Source of the DNA: an uncultured Rikenella sp.
GTDB taxonomy: Bacteria > Bacteroidota > Bacteroidia > Bacteroidales > Rikenellaceae
Reading direction: 5' to 3'
Length of the DNA: 9,889 bases
Assembly (NCBI RefSeq): GCF_910577125.1
Contig: NZ_CAJTMN010000073.1
Coordinates: forward strand, 1-9,889
Below the pieces are notes generated by a model. It did not search any database, was not told the origin of the DNA, and saw only the letters and a program-made list of their open reading frames with translations. This document shows positions 1-5,615 of the stretch, in pieces. The translations under genes and the position numbers were made by a program. Each line of letters begins with the position of its first letter. Within the stretch, counting starts at the first letter, position 1.

Positions 1-20
1 GGGGGAGGCGTCCGGCCCGC

Positions 21-37
21 GCGGCTCTTCGAGCCGC
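21..37. repeat. Perfect hairpin with 3-nt loop
   Basis: GCGGCTC and GAGCCGC pair over 7 bp around a TTC loop (GAA on the minus strand). The size and the GAA-type loop match the hairpin at 9746-9762. The flanks are only weakly alike, so membership in the same repeat family is inference. Confidence 0.5.
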
Positions 38-159
38 AGGGTTGCAGTCATGTTTTATCGCGTGCCTTTGGGCAATCCGACAGGGCCGTCTCTACCCTAA
101 TAGGACGGAACTGCCCTACGCGGGCGGCGTCCGGCCAATAAGGCAAAGAGAACCCTAAT

Positions 160-236
160 AAAACGCCCGGTGGGCGCCCCGTCGGGACAGAGCGATGCTT
201 GCGCATCGCTAAGGCCGCCTTGCTCCGTTTATTCCG
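160..236 (-). repeat. Reverse-oriented copy of the GNRA-hairpin repeat element
   Basis: Read on the minus strand, this stretch has GAATAAA (228-234), a spacer of about 20 bases, then an 8-bp hairpin AGCGATGC-GCAA-GCATCGCT (191-210), a GTCC-containing stretch and a GGGGC block. The same order of parts is seen on the plus strand at 9508-9576, where the hairpin is GCGAAAC-GCAA-GTTTCGC. The tetraloop is identical, and stem positions differ as complementary pairs. I infer that this is a diverged copy of the same element in opposite orientation. Confidence 0.5.
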
Positions 237-489
237 AGAGGCAACGCAACTGAAGACCGTGGGCGCGGCGGTTCGCGCTGCCGGAATTTAGACTCTGCGT
301 ATTGAAAGTCAAAGACATGCCGTAAGTTCCGCTGATTGCAGAAGACCAACTGTACCCGCCGTTACCGACATGGCTCAGCGAGCCCGAAGTATTGAGGCGG
401 AAGCCCGGGGCGGGGAAAAACGGTACGGAAGAGAACGCTTCCGGTTGGAAGAAACGACGCTGAAACTAAAAAACTTATACCCAAACACC

Positions 490-3135
490 ATGAAAAAAAC
501 ACTTTGTGCCGCATGGGCACTCGCCTTGCTGACCGCCTGCGGCGGCAGCGGCCGGCTGGTGGAAAATGCACAGACCCGACAACGCGTTGCCGAGCGAGTC
601 GCCGAACGCGCGGACTGGCTGCCCGAACTCCCTGCCGAAGCGACCCCGCAGGAACGGGACGGCATGGAATTCCTCTATGCCTATATGCCCGTCGGAGATG
701 TGGCCGACTATGCGCCGGAACTCTATTTGAGCAATGTCCGCGCATCGTTGCGGGCCGCCGGAGAGATGCCCTGGGGGAAGACCGTGCCGAACGACCTGTT
801 TCTGCACTACGTGCTGCCCGTGCGGATCAACAACGAGAACCTCGACACCTCGCGCGTGACCTTCTATGAAGAGCTGAAAGACCGCGTGAAAGGGCTGAGC
901 ATGGAAGAGGCCATTCTGGAGGTGAACCACTGGTGCCACGAGAAGGTGATCTACACGCCAAGCGACGGCCGCACCATGTCGCCGTCGGCCGCCGTGCGGA
1001 ATGCCCAGGGGCGGTGCGGCGAAGAGTCCACCTTTACCGTGGCCGCTCTGCGGGCCGTGGGGATTCCCGCGCGGCAGGTCTATACCCCGCGTTGGGCGCA
1101 TACCGACGACAATCATGCCTGGGTCGAAGCGTGGGCCGACGGGAAGTGGTACTACTTCGGAGCCTGCGAACCGGAACCGGTGCTCGACATGGGGTGGTTC
1201 GACGGTCCCAGTAAGCGCGGGATGCTGATGCATACCAAAGTTTTCGGCGATTATGTCGGCGACGAGGAGGTGATCGGACGCACGCCGCTCCATACCGAAA
1301 TCAACGTCACCCACAACTACGCGCCGGTGGCCACTGCGACCGTGCTGGTGCGCGATACGGCCGGTGCGGCGGTTCCGGGGGCATCGGTGGACTTCGGGAT
1401 TTATAACTATGCCGAGTTCTATCCCGCCGTGCGCAAAAAGGCCGATGCCGAGGGGAAAACCACGATGACCGCCGGCTTGGGCGACATGCTCGTTTGGGCG
1501 ACGGACGGGACTGACTTCGGATACGAAAAACTCTCGTTCGGGAAGCAGGATACGCTGGTGATCGTCCTGAACCGTCGGGGCGGCGCGGGCGAAAACTATG
1601 CCGCCGCGTTCGACATCGTTCCGCCCGTCGAAGGCAAGACTGAGGATCGGGTAACGCCGGAACAGCGGGCGGCCAACGGCCTGCGGCTGGCGCAGGAGGA
1701 CTCGATCCGGAACGCCTATATCGCCGGCTGGATGTCCAAAGCGGATGCTTTCGCGCTGGCACAGCGGATCGGCGCCGATACGGCGCGGGTTTGGGACGTG
1801 ATCGCGACGAGCCGCGGGAACTGGGCCGAGATCGCGAAATTCCTCACCGACGCGTCGCAGGCGGGCGAGCTGGAGACGGCTTTCGACCTGCTGGATGTCG
1901 TTTCGACCAAAGACCTGCAGGATACGCCGGCCGCTGTGCTCGCCGACCACCTGACCGGCGCGGTGGCTTATAAAGACCGGCCCTATTTCAAGGAGTATAT
2001 CCTCAACCCCCGGGTGGGCCGGGAACTGCTCGTGCCGTACCGTGCGGCGCTGGCCTCCGAACCGGCGACCATCGAGGAGATTATCCTCAAGGCGAAGGGA
2101 GTGGAGCTGGCGGACAGCCTCAATCCGAGCCGGCTGCCGATCTCGGCTCTCGGGGTGCAGCGTTCGGGGATGGGCGACCGGGCGGCCCGCGACCGCTACT
2201 TTATCGCGATGGCCCGCACCAAAGGGATTCCGGCCCGGTACGAACCGGTGTCGGGGCGGTTGCAGTACTACGACCTTGCGGCGACGTGCGGTGTGGATGC
2301 GTGGCGGAACGTCGATTTCGACGGCGAACTGGCGGCGGCCTCGGCCGCTTCGGCTGTGCCGCGCGGGACGCTCATGGTGAACTACACGCCGAGCAAACAC
2401 AACGACGATCCGAAATATTACAGCCATTTTACGGTGGCGAAATACCGGAACGGGCGTTACGAGACGATCGAGCTGAGCGATCCGGATGCGGATATGGGTG
2501 CTGCGGGCGCCTTGTCGTCGATTTTCCGGAAGCCGGTCACGTTGGAAACGGGGGATTATATGCTGGTGAGCGGCACGCGGATGGCCGACGGGACGGTGCT
2601 GAGCGAGGTGCGGTTCTTCCCGGTCGCGGCGGGCGAGCAGACGACGATCGATATGACGATGCGCGAGGATGACAAAGCCGTGCAGGTGATCGGCACGATG
2701 AATCCGGAGTCGAAGTTCGTGGCGCAGGGCGCGTCGGAACCGCAGTCGATTCTTTCGACTACCGGCCGGGGGTACTTCGTGCTGGCGCTGCTGGAGGCGA
2801 AGAAAGAGCCGACGAATCATGCGTTGCGCGACATCGCCGCTCTTAAGGCCGAACTGGAACAGTGGGGCCGGGGACTGGTGTTCCTCTTCCCGACGGCGGA
2901 ACAGTTGGCGGCATTCGATGCGTCGGAGTTCGGCGAGCTGCCGGGTACCATTACCTATGGTGTCGACAAAGGCGGCGAAGTGGCCGGAATGTTGCAGCAG
3001 TCGCTGGAGCTCTCGAACATGAACAATCTGCCGGTTTTTGTGGTGGCCGATACGTTCGGCCGGGTGGTCTTCGTATCGCAGGGCTACCGGATCGGGCTGG
3101 GCGAGCAGATGATGAAGGTGATCGGTTCGCTGTAG
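490..3135 (+). CDS. Transglutaminase-like domain lipoprotein with redoxin-like C-terminus
   Basis: 881 residues, predicted envelope lipoprotein. ATG 490 is chosen because it begins a type II signal peptide (MKKTLCAAWALALLTAC, lipidated Cys17); the frame is open upstream to 370 but adds only charged leader residues. A transglutaminase-like (papain-fold) core lies at about 135-260, with Cys176 in GRCGEES and His209 in DNHAWVEAW. The third catalytic position appears to be Glu227 (GACEPEP) instead of the usual Asp. A carboxypeptidase-regulatory-like beta domain follows at about 275-362. Residues 555-600 (ARDRYFIAMARTKGIPARYE) resemble part of a second, degenerate transglutaminase module, followed by a beta-rich segment (about 625-720). 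Residues 758-881 look like a thioredoxin fold (NNLPVFVVADTFGRVVFVSQ) without CxxC. The family is common in Bacteroidota. The substrate is unknown: it may be a protease, an amidase or a cross-linking enzyme. Confidence 0.85.
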   Translation: MKKTLCAAWALALLTACGGSGRLVENAQTRQRVAERVAERADWLPELPAEATPQERDGMEFLYAYMPVGDVADYAPELYLSNVRASLRAAGEMPWGKTVPNDLFLHYVLPVRINNENLDTSRVTFYEELKDRVKGLSMEEAILEVNHWCHEKVIYTPSDGRTMSPSAAVRNAQGRCGEESTFTVAALRAVGIPARQVYTPRWAHTDDNHAWVEAWADGKWYYFGACEPEPVLDMGWFDGPSKRGMLMHTKVFGDYVGDEEVIGRTPLHTEINVTHNYAPVATATVLVRDTAGAAVPGASVDFGIYNYAEFYPAVRKKADAEGKTTMTAGLGDMLVWATDGTDFGYEKLSFGKQDTLVIVLNRRGGAGENYAAAFDIVPPVEGKTEDRVTPEQRAANGLRLAQEDSIRNAYIAGWMSKADAFALAQRIGADTARVWDVIATSRGNWAEIAKFLTDASQAGELETAFDLLDVVSTKDLQDTPAAVLADHLTGAVAYKDRPYFKEYILNPRVGRELLVPYRAALASEPATIEEIILKAKGVELADSLNPSRLPISALGVQRSGMGDRAARDRYFIAMARTKGIPARYEPVSGRLQYYDLAATCGVDAWRNVDFDGELAAASAASAVPRGTLMVNYTPSKHNDDPKYYSHFTVAKYRNGRYETIELSDPDADMGAAGALSSIFRKPVTLETGDYMLVSGTRMADGTVLSEVRFFPVAAGEQTTIDMTMREDDKAVQVIGTMNPESKFVAQGASEPQSILSTTGRGYFVLALLEAKKEPTNHALRDIAALKAELEQWGRGLVFLFPTAEQLAAFDASEFGELPGTITYGVDKGGEVAGMLQQSLELSNMNNLPVFVVADTFGRVVFVSQGYRIGLGEQMMKVIGSL

Positions 3136-3160
3136 GGCGGTTTTTGCCGACTGAAAATCT

Positions 3161-3197
3161 ATCGAGGGCATCCCCGGCCGGGGATGCCCTCGATTTT
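3161..3197. terminator. Bidirectional Rho-independent terminator
   Basis: A 34-bp perfect palindrome (17-bp arms, 3161-3177 and 3178-3194) centred on CCGGCCGG. It is followed by TTTTATT on the plus strand and preceded by AAAATCT, giving AGATTTT on the minus strand. It lies 25 bases after the stop of the plus-strand gene ending at 3135 and directly abuts the stop of the minus-strand gene at 3196. One hairpin therefore plausibly ends both convergent transcripts. Confidence 0.9.
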
Positions 3198-3738
3198 ATT
3201 GCGTGCAGACTCTTCGATAAAGCTCTGTCATGGCCGATGTGGCGAACGGTTCGCCGAACAGCAGCATCCGGGCGGCAGAATCGATGAGTATGGTGTTGTC
3301 TAACAGTTCATGCGGAACGGTCGCGTTGTCGATCAGGAATTGTTTCTCGGGGTCTGCCACCACCAAGAAATCGGAATACAACGTATCGCGGTGCAGGCTC
3401 ATGCGGCGGAAGGTCTCGAAATCATCGCCCCGGAACAGTATGACATAGGCCAGTGCCGGGCTTTTCGGTAGTTCGGCGGCGTGCCGGTTCCATTCTTGCA
3501 ACTTGAACCGGCAGACATCGCATGTCTCGTCCAGATAGGTCAGGGACAGGTAACGGTATTGCTGCTTGATTTGTTTGAACGGAACGATCGAATCGGCACT
3601 CCGGGTCGGCGCTGCCGCCAGTCCGCTCAGATCGAGTTGCTTGCCTTGATAAGCACGAAATAATTTCAACCGCGGCGAATCGCCGGAGCCGCAACCGACG
3701 AGTAAGAAAAACGCGAGGAGCAGTCGTAAACGCATCAT
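3196..3738 (-). CDS. Thioredoxin-like CxxC lipoprotein
   Basis: 180 residues. The N-terminus MMRLRLLLAFFLLVGC is a type II signal peptide with lipidated Cys16, so the protein should be anchored in the envelope. The central segment YLSLTYLDETCDVCRFKLQE resembles the beta-strand plus CxxC helix of thioredoxin-fold proteins, with redox cysteines 73 and 76. The later strand LLDNTILIDSAARMLLFGEP resembles the family's 'PT.fLID' strand, but with Asn where the cis-proline normally stands. The gene overlaps the upstream propeller gene by ATGA (ATG 3738-3736, TGA 3737-3735), which implies translational coupling; a second in-frame ATG lies at 3735. It is the last gene of the operon, next to the terminator. 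Role (inference): thiol oxidation, reduction or isomerisation of exported partners such as the Cys-containing peptide encoded at the operon start. Confidence 0.8.
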   Translation of the reverse strand: MMRLRLLLAFFLLVGCGSGDSPRLKLFRAYQGKQLDLSGLAAAPTRSADSIVPFKQIKQQYRYLSLTYLDETCDVCRFKLQEWNRHAAELPKSPALAYVILFRGDDFETFRRMSLHRDTLYSDFLVVADPEKQFLIDNATVPHELLDNTILIDSAARMLLFGEPFATSAMTELYRRVCTQ

Positions 3739-4919
3739 GCGTCCGGCAGGTTGAATTCGAAAAAGACCAGTACCGGGTTGGCGTCGTCGTCCGTTTCCGT
3801 GACCAGGCGCAGCAGGTCGGGATTGGATATCTTCTGTTCCCCGGATTGGTGTCGCCCTTTGAGGTAATCCCAGTTATCCGGCCCCAGCGTGCCGATGAAA
3901 CGGTTGCCTTCGACGGCCAAAGTCCAACCTGTGATCGGATAATTATCTTTGATTTGGAAGAGTCGATTATGCTGTTTGTCATATAAATAGCGTTTCCCTT
4001 TATCGTTATCTATAGTTTCGATCAGTATTTGATCTTTGCCGACGAACAGGGTTTGCAGCCAGGTGTATTTCCCGTCGGAGAAGCCGTTCCGGATTTCGGA
4101 CAGCGACATTTTCCGGTCTTTTTGGTGCCAGATGGAGCGGGGCTGGTCGATCACGTAAGCGACCCGTGCGGTGGAGTCGTTGATGAATCGGTAGACCGAG
4201 TCGCTCCACGGCGGCAGAAAGAGGGTTTCGGTCGAATCCCACGACTGTAGGAATGCTTTCATTCCGAATGTAGTCTGTTGCAGGGGAGTCTGGTGAAATC
4301 CTGCGCGGAGGACGTCGTGTTCCGTTCCGATGCAGAGTGTGGCCGAACCGAGATCGGTATGTTTGTTTTGTTGGGGATGGTAGTAGGAGAGCATGCGTCC
4401 GTTGAAACGGGTCCAGTCGTAGATGTTGATCGGGCGCGGAATCTTTTTCAAAAACTGACCGTCGAGGTCGTAAATCAGCATTTGAGGGGCCAGCCGATCC
4501 TGTACCCAAAGCCGGTCGCTGTCGATCGCGAGGGTCAGCAGTCCCATGTATTCTCTCGGTCCCTTGCCGCGATCGTCGATTTTTTTCAGACAGTTTCCCT
4601 GCCGGTCGTAGATGAATAATTTTCCGGCAGTCCAGTCGAGGATATAGAATCGGTCGTTGTGCATGCGCATCTGAGTGATGTCGGCGATGTAGTTCCTCCC
4701 TTTGGACGACAGTTCCAGAAACGTGATGCGGCACTGCTGCGGATCGGAGACGTCGATTTCTCCGTCGATCCGGTCGGTGCGGATAACGATGGCGCCGCTG
4801 TCGGAGGTGGCGATGGCGGGCAGGTCGCCGAATACGAGTTGTTCCTGCGGAGCTTGTTTGCCTCCGCAGGCGCATAGCCCGAAGAGGGCGAGTGACAGTA
4901 GTGGTAGAGGTCTGAACAT
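3735..4919 (-). CDS. 6-bladed beta-propeller lipoprotein
   Basis: 394 residues from ATG 4919. An in-frame GTG at 4955 adds 12 residues but lies inside a hairpin, and ATG 4919 gives a clean lipoprotein signal (MFRPLPLLSLALFGLCAC, Cys18). The mature part has propeller-blade repeats such as RFYILDWTAGKLFIYDRQGN (about 90-109) and RLWVQDRLAPQMLIYDLDGQ (about 136-155). It also has the RGKGPREYMG segment (117-126) that matches the 'G.GP.EY' signature of the Bacteroidota 6-bladed propeller/BF3164-like lipoproteins. No catalytic motif is evident; such propellers usually bind ligands or partners. It follows the NVEALA peptide gene in the operon and overlaps the downstream CxxC lipoprotein gene by four bases. 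NVEALA plus propeller lipoprotein is, from general knowledge, a recurring Bacteroidales pairing whose function is not settled. Confidence 0.85.
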   Translation of the reverse strand: MFRPLPLLSLALFGLCACGGKQAPQEQLVFGDLPAIATSDSGAIVIRTDRIDGEIDVSDPQQCRITFLELSSKGRNYIADITQMRMHNDRFYILDWTAGKLFIYDRQGNCLKKIDDRGKGPREYMGLLTLAIDSDRLWVQDRLAPQMLIYDLDGQFLKKIPRPINIYDWTRFNGRMLSYYHPQQNKHTDLGSATLCIGTEHDVLRAGFHQTPLQQTTFGMKAFLQSWDSTETLFLPPWSDSVYRFINDSTARVAYVIDQPRSIWHQKDRKMSLSEIRNGFSDGKYTWLQTLFVGKDQILIETIDNDKGKRYLYDKQHNRLFQIKDNYPITGWTLAVEGNRFIGTLGPDNWDYLKGRHQSGEQKISNPDLLRLVTETDDDANPVLVFFEFNLPDA

Positions 4920-4944
4920 GGTGAATGAGTATTGTTGAATTGAA

Positions 4945-4981
4945 ATAGGTTTCACAAGGTTTCAAACCTTGTGAAACCTAT
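4945..4981 (-). promoter_or_regulatory. 18-bp intercistronic hairpin (attenuator or mRNA-processing element)
   Basis: Arms 4945-4962 and 4964-4981 are perfectly complementary around one central base. The hairpin begins 12 bases after the NVEALA stop codon and ends 25 bases before ATG 4919. The following bases on the minus strand (TTTCAATTC) are only weakly U-rich, so it may be a leaky terminator or a 3'-stabilising hairpin that sets a higher level of the small first product than of the two lipoproteins. Each arm contains GGTTTCA-type heptamers repeated at a 10-base spacing (4948-4954 and 4958-4964). Confidence 0.8.
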
Positions 4982-4993
4982 CATGATTAATTG

Positions 4994-5350
4994 TTAGAGG
5001 CAATTTGTACCATTCCAACAGTTACCGCCACCGCCGGAGCACACGACCTGTCCTCCGCTGGTGCCATCCGGCCTTCTACAGGTGACTGTAGAAGGCCACC
5101 AATTGCCAGAGGTGTTGTCTTTTGGATCTCGTTTCCAATGCTCTCCACCGAAATAGAAATCCAATACATCATCGTCGGGGAAGTCGAAGTCCCGAATTGC
5201 CCCAAGAGCTTCGATGTTGGATAATGCCAAATCCGATGCTTGCTCTTCGGGTTGTGCCAACAGGTAGTTGGCGATGGCCGCGCCTGTCAGCAGCAGGCCG
5301 CCTCCGAGGGCGGATTCATAGTAAAAAAACTTGAAAAGGTTAATGAAAAT
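4994..5350 (-). CDS. NVEALA-motif small exported protein, start codon unclear
   Basis: The conserved reading frame gives about 118 residues from position 5350. It has a basic/aromatic start (NLFKFFYYES), a hydrophobic segment (ALGGGLLLTGAAIANYLL), then AQPEEQASDLALSNIEALG, which fits the leader of the NVEALA family (PF14055; the motif here is NIEALG). An acidic stretch (DFDFPDDDVLDF) and a Gly/Cys-rich tail with four cysteines follow. No ATG, GTG or TTG occurs in this frame between the upstream stop (5375-5377) and the hydrophobic segment; the first canonical start is TTG at 5260, which would delete the leader. The start is therefore non-canonical (ATT 5350 or 5344, ATA 5368), or the gene has lost its start by a one-base change: ATG 5366 reads eight codons in the adjacent frame. 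A promoter precedes it and two lipoprotein genes follow. The function of NVEALA proteins is not established. Confidence 0.65.
   Translation of the reverse strand: MFINLFKFFYYESALGGGLLLTGAAIANYLLAQPEEQASDLALSNIEALGAIRDFDFPDDDVLDFYFGGEHWKRDPKDNTSGNWWPSTVTCRRPDGTSGGQVVCSGGGGNCWNGTNCL
5070..5097. repeat. 12-bp inverted repeat inside the NVEALA gene
   Basis: GGCCTTCTACAG (5070-5081) and CTGTAGAAGGCC (5086-5097) are perfect reverse complements around a 4-base loop. On the minus strand the element encodes WPSTVTCRRP, including the first cysteine of the Cys-rich tail. A stem this long is unusual inside a small coding region. Confidence 0.85.
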
Positions 5351-5359
5351 GAATCGTAA

Positions 5360-5373
5360 CCGCCATATGGCGG
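5360..5373. promoter_or_regulatory. 14-bp perfect palindrome near the predicted transcript start
   Basis: CCGCCATATGGCGG is a perfect palindrome located 9-22 bases downstream of the -7 box of the minus-strand promoter, at or just after the expected transcription start of the NVEALA operon. It could be an operator for a dimeric repressor or a short hairpin in the 5' leader. It also contains the ATG at 5366 that opens an 8-codon frame. Confidence 0.55.
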
Positions 5374-5382
5374 ATTATGCTT

Positions 5383-5414
5383 CTAAATTAATAGTTAAAC
5401 GGATGAAGTCAAAA
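5383..5414 (-). promoter_or_regulatory. Bacteroidota-type promoter for the NVEALA operon
   Basis: On the minus strand, TTTTG (5414-5410) is followed after exactly 19 bases by TAATTTAG (5390-5383). This matches the Bacteroidota housekeeping-sigma consensus TTTG-N19/21-TAnnTTTG with one mismatch. It lies about 33 bases upstream of position 5350, in an A/T-rich stretch, and points at the NVEALA-propeller-CxxC operon. Confidence 0.7.
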
Positions 5415-5545
5415 TGTTTTATGCTTTTTTATTTAGTGAATTTTTAAAATTGAAGTTCGTTTTTTCGATGTTTTCTGCCTCTAAGATACGCCGTCCAATG
5501 CACAAAAACAAGGATTTTTATCTTGTGCTCTTTGCGGGAGATGGG

Positions 5546-5567
5546 GCGCAATGAAAAAAGATTGCGC
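5546..5567. promoter_or_regulatory. Inverted repeat upstream of the DUF368 gene promoter
   Basis: GCGCAAT (5546-5552) and ATTGCGC (5561-5567) are perfect 7-bp arms around the spacer GAAAAAAG. The repeat ends 9 bases before the -7 box at 5577 and so covers the place where a -33 element would sit. This suggests a regulator-binding site, though a chance hairpin cannot be excluded. Confidence 0.5.
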
Positions 5568-5576
5568 GAAAAAAGG

Positions 5577-5584
5577 TATCTTTG
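5577..5584 (+). promoter_or_regulatory. Bacteroidota -7 box for the DUF368-aroE genes
   Basis: TATCTTTG matches the TAnnTTTG -7 consensus exactly and lies 31 bases before ATG 5616. No TTTG is found 19-21 bases upstream; instead the inverted repeat at 5546-5567 occupies that place, so the promoter may be weak or regulator-dependent. Confidence 0.7.
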
Positions 5585-5615
5585 TCTTTTCCGGTAATTC
5601 TGAAATACCTCCTTT

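Larger units (their letters stand above)
1..489. other. Gene-free GC-rich intergenic region with hairpins and short direct repeats
   Basis: No convincing coding frame is seen on either strand. The region holds a 7-bp hairpin at 21-37, an 8-bp GCAA/TTGC-loop hairpin at 191-210, and two short direct repeats: GGCGTCCGGCC at 7-17 and 126-136, and ACCCTAATA at 94-102 and 152-160. The last 40 bases before 490 are A-rich, as is usual for leaders in Bacteroidota. No good TTTG/TAnnTTTG promoter was found for the downstream gene; the best weak candidate is TTG at 303-305 followed 18 bases later by TAAGTTCC. An open frame from 370 to 489 joins the downstream gene but codes for a charged stretch ahead of a signal peptide, so it is treated as leader. 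Confidence 0.7.

Noticed and set aside
370..489. Upstream start for the transglutaminase gene
   Set aside because: It would put 40 charged residues before a clear lipoprotein signal peptide; ATG 490 is preferred.
475..3171. Long open frame antisense to the transglutaminase gene (898 codons)
   Set aside because: It is His/Arg/Pro-rich, lacks any family motif, and mirrors a GC-rich gene on the other strand; typical antisense artefact.
4920..4955. GTG start at 4955 for the propeller lipoprotein
   Set aside because: It lies within the 18-bp hairpin and extends the signal peptide needlessly; ATG 4919 gives a normal one.
5343..5447. 34-codon plus-strand frame (MKMNRNRHMADYASKL...)
   Set aside because: It overlaps the minus-strand promoter and leader, has no family features or promoter, and is short enough to be chance in A/T-rich DNA.
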